Origin: Bacteroides cellulosilyticus
Lineage (GTDB): Bacteria > Bacteroidota > Bacteroidia > Bacteroidales > Bacteroidaceae
Direction of reading: 5' to 3'
Assembly (NCBI RefSeq): GCF_020091405.1
Contig: NZ_CP081903.1
Coordinates: 2,418,001 to 2,482,000, forward strand
DNA length: 64,000 bases
The position numbers were made by a program, and so were the translations under genes. The notes beneath the pieces were generated by a model. That model saw only the letters and a list, made by a program, of their open reading frames with translations. It was not told the DNA's origin and did not search any database. Positions 18,055 through 26,500 of the stretch are shown here, in pieces. The number at the start of each line of letters is the position of its first letter. The stretch's first letter is position 1.

Positions 18055-18570
18055 TTATTCTTTATACCAGTTAGAATACATCAGATAATTATGTGCTATC
18101 TTCTGATTCAGTTCTTTAGCCTGAGCCGGATCTACTTTTTTTATGAACTTGGCAGGTACACCGCCCCAGATGCTTCCCGGTTCAATAACTGTATTGCTTA
18201 AGACCAGTGAACCGGCGGCAACGATAGCTCCTTCACCTATCACTGCATGGTCAAGGATTGTAGAACCCATTCCCACTAATGCATAGTCTTTGATAGTGGC
18301 TCCGTGAATAGTAACATTATGTCCTACAGAAACGTGGTCACCTATTTCAATTGTTGACTTTTCATATAATGTGTGTAGCACACTTCCGTCTTGTATATTG
18401 ACTCCATTCCCGATACGGATAGAATTTACATCTCCGCGCAATACTGTGCTGAACCAAATGCTGCAATCGCGCCCCATTTTTACGTCTCCGATGATGGCTG
18501 CGTTATCTGCTAAAAAACAATTTTCGCCAAACTCGGGAGTAAAACCTCTTACTGATTTAATTAATGCCAT
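18055..18570 (-). CDS. Gamma carbonic anhydrase family protein (left-handed beta-helix)
   Basis: 171 residues. Hexapeptide repeats run through most of the protein (IGNGVNIQDGSVLHTL, IEIGDHVSVGHNVTIHGATI, LVGMGSTILDHAVIG), giving a left-handed beta-helix. The three His positions that bind metal in gamma-class enzymes are present in HTLYEK, VGHNVTIHG and nearby. The family includes Cam, CaiE/PaaY and YrdA-like proteins, many of unproven activity, so carbonic anhydrase activity is not certain. It lies 24 bp downstream of the aminopeptidase P gene and is probably in its operon. Confidence 0.88.
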   Translation of the reverse strand: MALIKSVRGFTPEFGENCFLADNAAIIGDVKMGRDCSIWFSTVLRGDVNSIRIGNGVNIQDGSVLHTLYEKSTIEIGDHVSVGHNVTIHGATIKDYALVGMGSTILDHAVIGEGAIVAAGSLVLSNTVIEPGSIWGGVPAKFIKKVDPAQAKELNQKIAHNYLMYSNWYKE

Positions 18571-18594
18571 TTTATATAGTGATTAATTTTTTGA

Positions 18595-20376
18595 TTATAA
18601 TTGACTCGTTGCTTCTTTCAACCATGCCTGCTCTTCTTTGTTCAAGCCGGACGATAATTTTTCATATACAGTCTGATGATATTGGTTAAGCCAATTGATC
18701 TCTTCTGATGTGAGCAATTCTTTGATAATTCCCTTTTTACAAATAGGGCAAAGGGTTACTGTTTCAAATTGTAGATAGTTGCCAAACATTCCTTCTCCGG
18801 CTGGTACTACTAAAACCAGGTTCTCCGTACGAATCCCATGACTTCCGGCTTTATATACTCCCGGTTCATTGGAAGTCAGCATACCCAATTGCAATGTTAC
18901 CGGATTTTCATTCATACGAATACTCTGAGGTCCTTCGTGTACATTCAGAAAGTGGCCTACACCATGCCCTGTGCCATGCAGGAAGTTCATTCTTCTTTGC
19001 CATATCGGCATACGTGCCAGCACATCCAGTTGCGCACCCCGTGTACCGGCAGGGAATACAGCCATTGCCAGTGCAATGTGCCCTTTCAATATCAATGTAT
19101 AATCAGTCTTTTCTTCTTCTGTCAGTTTTCCTAAAGCAATGGTACGTGTGATATCTGTTGTTCCATCCAGATATTGTGCACCTGAATCCAATAACAAAAA
19201 ACCTTCCGGTTTTAGCTGGACATCTGTTTCGGGAGTGGCTTCATAGTGCACGATGGCTCCATGTTCCTTGTATCCGGCAATCGTATCGAAACTTTCTCCC
19301 ATATATAAATCCTGCTCCGCACGAAATTCATGCAGTTTTTTATCTACGCTGATTTCAGTTTCCTTACCCGTGGGAACAGATGCTTCTAACCATTTCAGAA
19401 ACTTAACCAAAGCTACTCCATCCCGTTGCATGGCAGCATGTATTCCAGCTATTTCCTGTTCGTTGCGGATGGCTTTCAATAAGGTGACCGGAGAAGCGCC
19501 ATGAATGATCCTGCAATCAGGGTTGACAGCTGAATACATAGCATAATTTGTTTTAGCCGGATTAAGAAGTAGACTCTCAACACTGATTCGGCTGAGGTAT
19601 GTTTCTGCTTCCTCGTAGGCGTGCAGGTTTGCTCCTGTTTCTTTCATATAAGTAGCAACCTCAGCGGTTATCTTTTGAGGTTGAATAAAATAGTGAGTTT
19701 CGTTCTCTTCGATAAGTAGATAGCTGACAAGCACGGGATTGCAATGTACATCGTTTCCACGCAGATTAAGAGTCCATGCGATTTCATCTAAAGCGGATAA
19801 GAACAATGCCTTCGCATTGCACTTTTTTAGTTCTTTTCGAATAATGGCAATCTTTTCTATGCTGCTTTTTCCTGCATATTGGATTTCATAAATGAAAGCA
19901 GGAGCTTCCGGCATTGGCGGACGATCCGTCCATAATTTATCTAAGGGATCTGAAATGCTTTTTACTTCTATCTGGCATTTTTGCAACTCGGCTTGCATCC
20001 TTTCTACTTCTTCTGCAGAAAACATCTTTCCATCTATGCCGACAGCATCGCCAGGAGTTAGTTGTGTACTTAAAAAAGCTGAAATACTGGGTGTTTCGGG
20101 AAGCATCTCCTTATAAAGTTTTATTTCCGTGCCTTCTAATTGCTGGGCAGCCTGGAGAAAATAGCGAGAGTCAGTCCATAGTCCTGCTTGGCTTGTAGTA
20201 ATAACAACGGTTCCTGCCGAACCAGTAAAGCCGGAAATCCATTCCCGGGATTTCCAGTGGGGAGCAACATATTCGCTCAGATGAGGGTCGGTACTTGGGA
20301 TAATAAAGGCTTGTATGCCTTCCTGGCTGAACAATGCCCGTAGGTCTTGTAGCCGATCATTGATAGTTTGGATCAT
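18595..20376 (-). CDS. Xaa-Pro aminopeptidase (M24B family)
   Basis: 593 residues, the long three-domain form. Two creatinase-like N-terminal domains (1-310) are followed by a pita-bread catalytic domain. Metal ligands are seen as the Asp pair in LLLDSGAQYLDGTTDITRT, His in MNFLHGTGHGVGHFLNVHEG, Glu in SNEPGVYKAGSHGIRTEN and the final Glu in the same motif. It removes N-terminal residues preceding proline from peptides and needs two metal ions. There is no signal peptide, so it is cytoplasmic. Its promoter is a TATCTTTG element on the - strand 35 bp upstream. Confidence 0.93.
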   Translation of the reverse strand: MIQTINDRLQDLRALFSQEGIQAFIIPSTDPHLSEYVAPHWKSREWISGFTGSAGTVVITTSQAGLWTDSRYFLQAAQQLEGTEIKLYKEMLPETPSISAFLSTQLTPGDAVGIDGKMFSAEEVERMQAELQKCQIEVKSISDPLDKLWTDRPPMPEAPAFIYEIQYAGKSSIEKIAIIRKELKKCNAKALFLSALDEIAWTLNLRGNDVHCNPVLVSYLLIEENETHYFIQPQKITAEVATYMKETGANLHAYEEAETYLSRISVESLLLNPAKTNYAMYSAVNPDCRIIHGASPVTLLKAIRNEQEIAGIHAAMQRDGVALVKFLKWLEASVPTGKETEISVDKKLHEFRAEQDLYMGESFDTIAGYKEHGAIVHYEATPETDVQLKPEGFLLLDSGAQYLDGTTDITRTIALGKLTEEEKTDYTLILKGHIALAMAVFPAGTRGAQLDVLARMPIWQRRMNFLHGTGHGVGHFLNVHEGPQSIRMNENPVTLQLGMLTSNEPGVYKAGSHGIRTENLVLVVPAGEGMFGNYLQFETVTLCPICKKGIIKELLTSEEINWLNQYHQTVYEKLSSGLNKEEQAWLKEATSQL

Positions 20377-20410
20377 ATACTATATATAATAAGGTGTAAC
20401 ATTCACTCTT

Positions 20411-20418
20411 CAAAGATA
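20411..20418 (-). promoter_or_regulatory. Promoter -7 element of the Xaa-Pro aminopeptidase gene
   Basis: Read on the - strand the sequence is TATCTTTG, a perfect TAnnTTTG. It lies 34 bp upstream of the ATG at 20376. The 310-base intergenic region 20377-20686 also holds the rpsU promoter and a 14-bp palindrome, but no gene. Confidence 0.55.
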
Positions 20419-20472
20419 CTCACTTTCTTTGAATTTTTTTGTGGGTCGCTGCACTTTATCCGCTGGCATATT

Positions 20473-20486
20473 AGAAACTAGTTTCT
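20473..20486. other. 14-bp perfect palindrome between divergent promoters
   Basis: AGAAACTAGTTTCT is its own reverse complement. It lies between the - strand aminopeptidase promoter (20411-20418) and the + strand rpsU promoter (20602-20632). It could be an operator for a dimeric regulator, but nothing else supports that. Confidence 0.35.
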
Positions 20487-20601
20487 TGCAGTCTTGCGAT
20501 TAGTTCTTAGTGCATCCCCGGTTGGTTTATCTTTTTCCTCTGGCGGAAGAAGTTTGAGGGGGATAATCTTTTCTCTTTTTGCAGTTTTTTTGGCAGAAAG
20601 T

Positions 20602-20632
20602 TTTGTGAATAAAGAAACTATGTGTAATTTTG
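20602..20632 (+). promoter_or_regulatory. rpsU promoter with consensus -33 and -7 elements
   Basis: TTTG at 20602-20605 and TAATTTTG at 20625-20632 are spaced by exactly 19 bp, a full consensus Bacteroidota promoter. The leader to rpsU would be about 47 nt. Confidence 0.75.
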
Positions 20633-20686
20633 CCGCTCAATTTAATCGTGAGATTTTTAAACCATTAACATTTTAATAAAAAGAAA

Positions 20687-20878
20687 ATGATTGTAGTACC
20701 TGTAAAAGAAGGCGAAAACATTGAAAAAGCGCTGAAGAAGTTTAAAAGAAAATTTGAGAAAACTGGTATCGTTAAGGAATTAAGAAGCAGACAGCAGTTT
20801 GACAAACCGTCTGTAGTTAAAAGACTTAAGAAAGAACGTGCAGTTTACGTACAACAACTTCAGCAAGTAGAAGATTAA
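20687..20878 (+). CDS. rpsU: 30S ribosomal protein S21 (bS21)
   Basis: 63 residues, starting IVVPVKEGENIEKALKKFKR, a typical bS21 with a basic helical C-terminal half. It binds the small subunit near the 3' end of 16S rRNA. In Flavobacterium johnsoniae, a member of the same phylum, bS21 with bS18 and bS6 is reported to hide the anti-Shine-Dalgarno sequence, which explains why most genes here lack that signal. Its own leader (AATAAAAAGAAAATG) has no Shine-Dalgarno sequence. It heads a group with a recombinase gene and hpf. Confidence 0.95.
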   Translation: MIVVPVKEGENIEKALKKFKRKFEKTGIVKELRSRQQFDKPSVVKRLKKERAVYVQQLQQVED

Positions 20879-20949
20879 TAATTCGTAATTTCCTTTGAAT
20901 TATTGAATTCTTTTCATACATTCGTTGCATGATTTAGATATGTAGCGAT

Positions 20950-21834
20950 ATGTTATTGACAGATTCTTTTCTTGACTATCTTCTGTATGAACGGAATTAT
21001 GCTGAGGGTACGGTTAAGTACTATCGGAGTGATATTTTGGAATTACAGAAATTCGGTGAAGAAATGTTGGGAGATTTAACCCCGTCGGATGTAGATGCAG
21101 ACCTTGTTCGTGAATGGATTGCTTCCTTAATGGACAATGGTTGCGCTTCGAATACGATTAATCGAAAGTTAAGTTCAATTCAGGCATATTTTAAATATCT
21201 CTTGAAGAAGGGGGAAGTTGCTGTGGATCCGTTGCAAAAAATAACGCGACCGAAAAAGAAAAAGCCGCTTCCTGTTTTTTTGAGAGAAGGAGAAATGGAT
21301 AAATTGCTGGATGATATAGACTTTGGTGAAGGATTTGAAGGTTGTCGTGACCACTTGATAATTGAGATGTTTTATGCTACTGGCATACGACTTTCTGAAT
21401 TGATAGATTTGGATGATAAAGGTGTTGATTTTTCGGCTTCTCTGATAAAAGTGACGGGAAAGCGAAATAAGCAGCGCTTGATACCTTTTGATGAGGAGTT
21501 GGAACGCTCGATGATGGATTATGTCAATGTGCGGAATGAGGCGGTCCCGGATCGTTCGGATGCTTTTTTTGTCCGGAAGAATGGAAAACGACTTGATCGC
21601 AGTATCGTAACTAGTCTTGTGAAACGGAATCTCTCGAAAGTAGTAACTGTAAAAAAAAGAAGTCCCCACGTTCTGAGGCATACCTTTGCAACGGCTATGC
21701 TGAATAATGGTGCCGATTTGGGCTCAATAAAAGAGTTTCTTGGGCATGAAAGTTTGGCGACAACCGAAATTTATACGCATACTACTTTTGAAGAACTTAA
21801 AAAAGTGTATAACCAGGCTCATCCTCGGGCCTAA
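20950..21834 (+). CDS. Tyrosine recombinase, XerC/XerD type
   Basis: 294 residues, the length of XerC/D. The N-terminal SAM-like core-binding domain covers 1-90. The catalytic domain shows Arg in ATGIRLSELIDL (about 146), Lys in TGKRNKQR, His and Arg in HVLRHTFATAML (about 240-243), His in LGHESLATT and the nucleophile Tyr in IYTHTTFEEL (about 275). All are intact. Chromosome dimer resolution at dif is the likely role, though Bacteroides genomes carry many similar integrases. Its conserved-looking place between rpsU and hpf, with no mobile element ends, supports a housekeeping function. Confidence 0.9.
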   Translation: MLLTDSFLDYLLYERNYAEGTVKYYRSDILELQKFGEEMLGDLTPSDVDADLVREWIASLMDNGCASNTINRKLSSIQAYFKYLLKKGEVAVDPLQKITRPKKKKPLPVFLREGEMDKLLDDIDFGEGFEGCRDHLIIEMFYATGIRLSELIDLDDKGVDFSASLIKVTGKRNKQRLIPFDEELERSMMDYVNVRNEAVPDRSDAFFVRKNGKRLDRSIVTSLVKRNLSKVVTVKKRSPHVLRHTFATAMLNNGADLGSIKEFLGHESLATTEIYTHTTFEELKKVYNQAHPRA

Positions 21835-21838
21835 AAGT

Positions 21839-21845
21839 AAGGAGG
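21839..21845 (+). promoter_or_regulatory. Strong Shine-Dalgarno site of hpf
   Basis: AAGGAGG lies 5 nt before the ATG at 21851. Such complementarity is rare in this window, where most genes have none. It also fixes the start codon of hpf. Confidence 0.75.
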
Positions 21846-21850
21846 TAAGT

Positions 21851-22150
21851 ATGGAAGTTAGAATTCAGTCAATTCACTTTGATGCGTCAGAGCAATTGCA
21901 AGCTTTTGTTCAGAAGAAAGCAGTAAAATTGGAAAAGTATTACGATGATATAAAGAAAGTAGAGGTGTCATTAAAGGTTGTGAAGCCGGAGACTGCAGAA
22001 AATAAAGAAGCAGGTATAAAAGTGATTATTCCCAATGGGGAGTTTTATGCAAGCAAAATCTGCAATACGTTTGAAGAGGCGATTGATTTGAGTGTTGAAG
22101 CCTTGGAAAAACAGCTGGTTAAACACAAGGAAAAACAACGGAGCAAATAA
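21851..22150 (+). CDS. hpf: Ribosome hibernation promoting factor (HPF/RaiA family)
   Basis: 99 residues from ATG 21851 (EVRIQSIHFDASEQLQAFVQ), the short HPF form without the C-terminal dimerisation domain. The beta-alpha-beta fold includes KVEVSLKVVKPE and a basic C-terminus (VKHKEKQRSK). It binds the 30S decoding region and tRNA sites and stores ribosomes when growth slows. It begins 16 bp after the recombinase stop. Longer upstream in-frame starts overlap the recombinase and lack support. The strong Shine-Dalgarno site before it is unusual in this genome. Confidence 0.92.
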   Translation: MEVRIQSIHFDASEQLQAFVQKKAVKLEKYYDDIKKVEVSLKVVKPETAENKEAGIKVIIPNGEFYASKICNTFEEAIDLSVEALEKQLVKHKEKQRSK

Positions 22151-22164
22151 AATTTCGCTAAAAT

Positions 22165-22195
22165 TTTGCGGAAAAGAAATAAATGCCTAAATTTG
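22165..22195 (+). promoter_or_regulatory. Promoter of the tRNA-tuf-secE-nusG operon
   Basis: TTTG at 22165-22168 and TAAATTTG at 22188-22195 are separated by 19 bp, a perfect consensus pair. Transcription would start near 22202, about 44 nt before the first tRNA. Confidence 0.75.
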
Positions 22196-22245
22196 CAGCC
22201 GTTTCGCTCACGATAGAACGTAACGGTTGCATTTTTTGAGTAATT

Positions 22246-22319
22246 GCCTCTTTAGCTCAGCTGGCCAGAGCACGTGATTTGTAATCTCGGGGTCGTTGGT
22301 TCGAATCCGACAAGAGGCT
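22246..22319 (+). tRNA. tRNA-Thr (anticodon TGT)
   Basis: Acceptor arm GCCTCTT (22246-22252) pairs with AAGAGGC (22312-22318), followed by discriminator T. The D-arm TAGCTCAGCTGG, the loop TTTGTAA with anticodon TGT, and the T-arm GGTTCGAATCC are all present. The CCA end is not encoded. Confidence 0.95.
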
Positions 22320-22362
22320 CAAAAAAACAATAAGGAAAAAAGAGTTCTTTATTTAAATGTAA

Positions 22363-22445
22363 GGGCAAATACCAGAGTGGCCAAATGGGGCAGACTGTAA
22401 ATCTGCTGGCTTACGCCTTCGGTGGTTCGAATCCATCTTTGCCCA
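22363..22445 (+). tRNA. tRNA-Tyr (anticodon GTA)
   Basis: Acceptor GGGCAAA pairs with TTTGCCC, discriminator A. The anticodon arm CAGACTGTAAATCTG carries GTA. The long variable arm expected of bacterial tRNA-Tyr brings the length to 83 nt. CCA is not encoded. Confidence 0.95.
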
Positions 22446-22462
22446 CACCTCTTTTTCTCCTT

Positions 22463-22534
<72 letters not shown>

Positions 22535-22584
22535 CGTAAGGAAGTAAATGCTGATTATTAATCAAATAAATAACAAGTAAAGCT

Positions 22585-23769
22585 ATGGCTAAAGAGAAAT
22601 TCGAACGTAAAAAACCGCACGTAAACATCGGTACAATCGGTCACGTTGACCACGGTAAAACCACGTTGACTGCTGCTATCACTACAGTGTTGGCAAAGAA
22701 AGGTCTTTCAGAAGTTAAGTCTTTCGATCAGATCGATAATGCTCCTGAAGAAAAAGAAAGAGGTATCACTATTAATACTTCTCACGTAGAGTATGAAACT
22801 GCTAACCGCCACTATGCTCACGTAGACTGTCCGGGTCACGCCGACTACGTAAAGAACATGGTAACTGGTGCTGCTCAGATGGACGGTGCTATCATCGTAG
22901 TTGCTGCTACTGATGGTCCGATGCCTCAAACTCGTGAGCACATCTTGTTGGCTCGTCAGGTAAACGTACCGAAGCTTGTTGTATTCATGAACAAGTGCGA
23001 TATGGTTGACGATGAGGAAATGTTGGAACTCGTTGAAATGGAAATGCGCGAACTGTTGGCTGCATACGAATTTGACGGTGACAATACTCCTATTATCCGT
23101 GGTTCAGCTCTTGGTGCATTGAACGGTGTAGAAAAATGGGAAGATAAAGTTATGGAGTTGATGGATGCAGTTGACACTTGGATTCCGTTGCCTCCGCGTG
23201 ATATCGACAAACCGTTCTTGATGCCGGTTGAAGACGTATTCTCTATTACTGGTCGTGGTACTGTTGCTACTGGTCGTATCGAAGCTGGTATCATTCACGT
23301 AGGTGATGAAGTTGAAATCCTTGGTTTGGGTGAAGATAAGAAATCTGTTGTAACTGGCGTTGAAATGTTCCGCAAATTGCTGGATCAGGGTGAAGCTGGT
23401 GATAACGTAGGTTTGTTGCTTCGTGGTATCGATAAGGAATCTATCAAACGTGGTATGGTTCTTTGTAAACCGGGACAGATTAAACCTCACTCTAAATTCA
23501 AAGCTTCTATTTATGTTTTGAAGAAAGAAGAAGGTGGTCGTCATACTCCATTCCACAACAAATACCGTCCTCAATTCTATCTGCGTACTATGGACTGTAC
23601 AGGTGAAATTACTCTTCCGGAAGGAACTGAAATGGTAATGCCTGGTGATAACGTAGAAATCAACGTAGAATTGATCTATCCGGTAGCTTTGAACGTAGGT
23701 TTGCGTTTTGCTATCCGTGAAGGTGGTCGTACGGTAGGTTCTGGTCAGATTACTGAAATCCTTGACTAA
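22585..23769 (+). CDS. tuf: Elongation factor Tu
   Basis: 394 residues. The GTPase motifs are complete: [13 protein letters not shown] (P-loop), the switch region [21 protein letters not shown] and NKCD. Domains 2 and 3 follow, ending [10 protein letters not shown]. It carries aminoacyl-tRNA to the ribosome. The gene sits directly after three tRNAs and before tRNA-Trp, so one transcript probably gives both the tRNAs and the factor that delivers them. Codon use (GGT, CGT, GCT, AAC) is strongly biased, as expected for a highly expressed gene. Confidence 0.98.
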   Translation: MAKEKFERKKPHVNIGTIGHVDHGKTTLTAAITTVLAKKGLSEVKSFDQIDNAPEEKERGITINTSHVEYETANRHYAHVDCPGHADYVKNMVTGAAQMDGAIIVVAATDGPMPQTREHILLARQVNVPKLVVFMNKCDMVDDEEMLELVEMEMRELLAAYEFDGDNTPIIRGSALGALNGVEKWEDKVMELMDAVDTWIPLPPRDIDKPFLMPVEDVFSITGRGTVATGRIEAGIIHVGDEVEILGLGEDKKSVVTGVEMFRKLLDQGEAGDNVGLLLRGIDKESIKRGMVLCKPGQIKPHSKFKASIYVLKKEEGGRHTPFHNKYRPQFYLRTMDCTGEITLPEGTEMVMPGDNVEINVELIYPVALNVGLRFAIREGGRTVGSGQITEILD

Positions 23770-23782
23770 TTACCAAATATAT

Positions 23783-23816
23783 TAATCAGTTCCCGGTTTA
23801 TATCGGGAACTGATTA
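23783..23816 (+). terminator. Hairpin between tuf and tRNA-Trp
   Basis: TAATCAGTTCCCG (23783-23795) pairs perfectly with CGGGAACTGATTA (23804-23816), loop 8 nt. There is no T tract after it, so it may be a partial terminator, an RNA-processing signal or a 3'-end stabiliser and not a full stop. Confidence 0.55.
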
Positions 23817-23823
23817 TATTCAC

Positions 23824-23896
23824 ACGGGAGTAGCTCAGTTGGTAGAGCACCGGTCTCCAAAACCGGGTGTCGGGAGTTCGAGCCTCTCCTCCCGTG
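23824..23896 (+). tRNA. tRNA-Trp (anticodon CCA)
   Basis: Acceptor ACGGGAG pairs with CTCCCGT, discriminator G. The anticodon arm CGGTCTCCAAAACCG carries CCA, and the T-arm is GGGAGTTCGAGCCTCTCC. It is only 14 nt upstream of the secE start, so the secE mRNA must be released by tRNA processing. Confidence 0.95.
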
Positions 23897-23910
23897 CTAA
23901 TATTTTTGAA

Positions 23911-24102
23911 ATGAAGAAGATTGTAGCTTATTTTAAAGAAACTTACGACGAACTTGTACATAAAGTATCGTGGCCTACGTATTCTGAACTTACTAACAGT
24001 GCAGTAGTTGTTTTATATGCTTCCCTGCTTATTGCTCTGGTAGTATTTGCGATGGACTTCTGTTTCCAGAACGTAATGGAGAAAATTATTTATCCACACT
24101 AA
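23911..24102 (+). CDS. secE: Preprotein translocase subunit SecE
   Basis: 63 residues from ATG 23911. The short single-helix SecE form is clear: an amphipathic part FKETYDELVHKVSWPTYSEL, then one transmembrane helix (about 35-55, VVVLYASLLIALVVFAMDF). It clamps SecY in the inner membrane. An upstream in-frame start would lie in the tRNA-Trp gene and was rejected. nusG follows after 12 bp, the usual secE-nusG order. Confidence 0.94.
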   Translation: MKKIVAYFKETYDELVHKVSWPTYSELTNSAVVVLYASLLIALVVFAMDFCFQNVMEKIIYPH

Positions 24103-24114
24103 AAACGAGGGAAA

Positions 24115-24657
24115 ATGTCTGAGATTGAGAAAAAATGGTACGTTTTGCGTGCTATTAGCGGAAAAGAAGCTAAGGTAAGGGAATACCTTGAAGCTGATAT
24201 TAAAAACAGCGACCTTGGTGATTATGTATCTCAGGTATTGATTCCTACCGAAAAGGTTTATCAGGTTCGCAATGGAAAGAAAATTGTGAAAGAGAGAAGT
24301 TATCTCCCTGGTTACGTTTTGGTGGAGGCTGCTCTGGTAGGTGAGGTCGCTCATCACTTGAGAAATACTCCTAATGTGATTGGATTCTTGGGTGGATCGG
24401 ATAAACCTGTTCCTCTGAGACAATCGGAAGTGAATCGTATACTTGGTACGGTGGACGAATTGCAGGATGCCAGTGAAGAACTGAACATCCCGTATATAGT
24501 CGGTGAAACTGTGAAAGTAAATTACGGCCCGTTCAGCGGATTCAGTGGTATCATTGAAGAAGTGAACACCGAGAAGAAGAAACTTAAGGTTATGGTAAAG
24601 ATATTCGGACGGAAAACTCCGCTCGAATTGGGCTTTATGCAAGTTGAAAAAGAATAA
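24115..24657 (+). CDS. nusG: Transcription termination/antitermination protein NusG
   Basis: 180 residues. The NGN domain (KKWYVLRAISGKEAKVREYL, then SYLPGYVLVEAAL) is followed by a KOW domain (VNYGPFSGFSGIIEEVNTEK). It binds RNA polymerase, affects pausing and Rho action, and couples to the ribosome through S10. The length and the order before rplK are standard. The overall gene is housekeeping NusG and not the LoaP/UpxY-type paralogue that controls capsule loci in Bacteroides, which would sit at the head of a polysaccharide operon. Confidence 0.95.
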   Translation: MSEIEKKWYVLRAISGKEAKVREYLEADIKNSDLGDYVSQVLIPTEKVYQVRNGKKIVKERSYLPGYVLVEAALVGEVAHHLRNTPNVIGFLGGSDKPVPLRQSEVNRILGTVDELQDASEELNIPYIVGETVKVNYGPFSGFSGIIEEVNTEKKKLKVMVKIFGRKTPLELGFMQVEKE

Positions 24658-24714
24658 TGCAGGTGTTACGCTGTGGTATTCTTTATTAATGTTTATATAT
24701 AAATCAATAAAAAA

Positions 24715-25158
24715 ATGGCTAAAGAAGTTGCTGGACTAATCAAATTACAGATTAAAGGAGGCGCGGCAAACCCATCACCTCCCGTAGGCCCCGCTTTGGG
24801 TTCTAAGGGTATTAATATCATGGAGTTTTGCAAGCAATTCAACGCCAGAACCCAGGACAAAGCAGGAAAGATCCTTCCTGTGATTATCACTTACTACGCA
24901 GATAAGTCTTTCGATTTTGTAATCAAGACTCCTCCCGTTGCTATTCAATTACTTGAAATGGCTAAGGTAAAGAGTGGTTCTGCTGAGCCTAACCGCAAGA
25001 AAGTTGCCGAGCTTACTTGGGAACAAGTTCGTGCGATTGCTCAGGACAAGATGGTTGACTTAAACTGTTTCACTGTAGAAGCTGCCATGTCAATGGTTGC
25101 CGGTACAGCTAGAAGTATGGGTATCGCTGTAAAAGGGGAGTTCCCGGTTAATAACTAA
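24715..25158 (+). CDS. rplK: 50S ribosomal protein L11
   Basis: 147 residues. The N-terminal domain has the proline-rich loop [20 protein letters not shown] that contacts the GTPase-associated region of 23S rRNA. The C-terminal RNA-binding domain ([17 protein letters not shown]) is complete and ends with the conserved GTARSMGI. It is needed for factor-dependent steps and stringent factor activation. It starts 57 bp after nusG and 15 bp before rplA. Confidence 0.97.
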   Translation: MAKEVAGLIKLQIKGGAANPSPPVGPALGSKGINIMEFCKQFNARTQDKAGKILPVIITYYADKSFDFVIKTPPVAIQLLEMAKVKSGSAEPNRKKVAELTWEQVRAIAQDKMVDLNCFTVEAAMSMVAGTARSMGIAVKGEFPVNN

Positions 25159-25173
25159 TAAACTTCAATTAGA

Positions 25174-25872
25174 ATGGGTAAACTGACAAAAAAACAAAAG
25201 TTGGCTGCAGAAAAAATTGAAGCAGGGAAAGCATACTCACTGAAAGAAGCTGCATCTTTGGTAAAGGAAATTACTTATACCAAGTTTGATGCTTCACTGG
25301 ATATCGACGTGCGTTTGGGCGTTGATCCGCGTAAGGCGAACCAGATGGTGAGAGGTGTTGTATCACTTCCTCATGGTACTGGTAAAGTTGTGCGCGTTTT
25401 GGTGCTTTGTACACCGGATGCTGAAGCTGCTGCAAAAGAAGCCGGAGCTGACTACGTTGGTCTTGACGAATATATTGAAAAGATCAAAGGTGGATGGACA
25501 GATGTGGATGTAATCATCACTATGCCTTCTATCATGGGTAAAATTGGTGCACTCGGTCGTGTGCTCGGTCCTCGCGGATTGATGCCTAACCCGAAGAGTG
25601 GTACTGTAACTATGGATGTTGCTAAAGCTGTAAGAGAAGTAAAACAAGGTAAGATCGACTTCAAGGTTGACAAGAGTGGTATTGTTCATACTTCAGTTGG
25701 TAAAGTTTCATTTAGCGTTGATCAAATTCGTGATAATGCGAAAGAATTCATCTCTACTTTGAATAAATTGAAACCGACCGCAGCCAAGGGTACATATATT
25801 AAGAGTATTTATCTTTCTAGCACAATGAGTGCAGGTATCAAGATTGACCCGAAATCAGTAGAAGAAATCTAA
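25174..25872 (+). CDS. rplA: 50S ribosomal protein L1
   Basis: 232 residues with the two-domain L1 fold. The signature region [18 protein letters not shown] is present near residue 130. L1 forms the mobile stalk near the E site and in other bacteria represses its own operon by binding the mRNA leader. No clear L1-mimic leader was recognised upstream of rplK here. It is part of the rplK-rplA-rplJ-rplL series with short spacers. Confidence 0.97.
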   Translation: MGKLTKKQKLAAEKIEAGKAYSLKEAASLVKEITYTKFDASLDIDVRLGVDPRKANQMVRGVVSLPHGTGKVVRVLVLCTPDAEAAAKEAGADYVGLDEYIEKIKGGWTDVDVIITMPSIMGKIGALGRVLGPRGLMPNPKSGTVTMDVAKAVREVKQGKIDFKVDKSGIVHTSVGKVSFSVDQIRDNAKEFISTLNKLKPTAAKGTYIKSIYLSSTMSAGIKIDPKSVEEI

Positions 25873-25887
25873 TAAAACGGAGTAATA

Positions 25888-26409
25888 ATGAGAAAGGAAG
25901 ATAAAAGTACGATTATTGAGCAGATTGCTGCTACAGTAAAGGAATATAATCACTTCTATTTGATAGACATCACTGCAATGAACGCTGCCGCTACAAGCGC
26001 GTTGAGAAGAGAATGTTTCAAATCAGACATCAAATTGATGCTGATTAAGAATACATTGCTTCACAAAGCATTGGAGAGTCTGGAAGAAGATTATTCTCCG
26101 CTTTATAATTGCTTGAAGGGTACTACAGCTATTATGTTCTGTAATACTGCCAACTTACCTGCTAAGTTGATTAAAGCAAAAGCTAAAGACGGTATTCCCG
26201 GACTGAAAGCTGCATATGCAGAAGAAAGCTTCTATGTTGGTGCTGACCAGTTGGATGCTCTCGTTAGTATCAAGAGTAAGAATGAAGTTATTGCCGATAT
26301 CGTTGCCTTGTTGCAATCACCGGCCAAGAATGTTATTTCTGCTCTCCAATCAGGTGGAAACACTCTTCACGGAGTTCTCAAAACTCTTGGTGAACGTACC
26401 GAAGCGTAA
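25888..26409 (+). CDS. rplJ: 50S ribosomal protein L10
   Basis: 173 residues. The N-terminal rRNA-binding domain has LRRECFKSDIKLMLIKNTLL and the C-terminal helix that carries L7/L12 dimers follows. It is the base of the L12 stalk. The spacer to rplA is only 15 bp, so the classic L10 leader that autoregulates the E. coli rplJL operon has no room here. A 91-bp spacer follows before rplL. Confidence 0.96.
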   Translation: MRKEDKSTIIEQIAATVKEYNHFYLIDITAMNAAATSALRRECFKSDIKLMLIKNTLLHKALESLEEDYSPLYNCLKGTTAIMFCNTANLPAKLIKAKAKDGIPGLKAAYAEESFYVGADQLDALVSIKSKNEVIADIVALLQSPAKNVISALQSGGNTLHGVLKTLGERTEA

Positions 26410-26500
26410 AAATGGGAAAGGTGTCATGACCTTGGGAGTTATGTCCCGAACAAATTTTTCAAAAACAAATAAGTATTTAAACAATTAAAATCATACAAAA

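Noticed and set aside
20494..20676. 60-codon open frame upstream of rpsU
   Set aside because: It covers the consensus rpsU promoter and leader and has no protein similarity.
24013..24642. 209-codon - strand frame across secE and nusG
   Set aside because: Antisense to two certain genes; long antisense frames are common across the strongly codon-biased ribosomal and polymerase genes.
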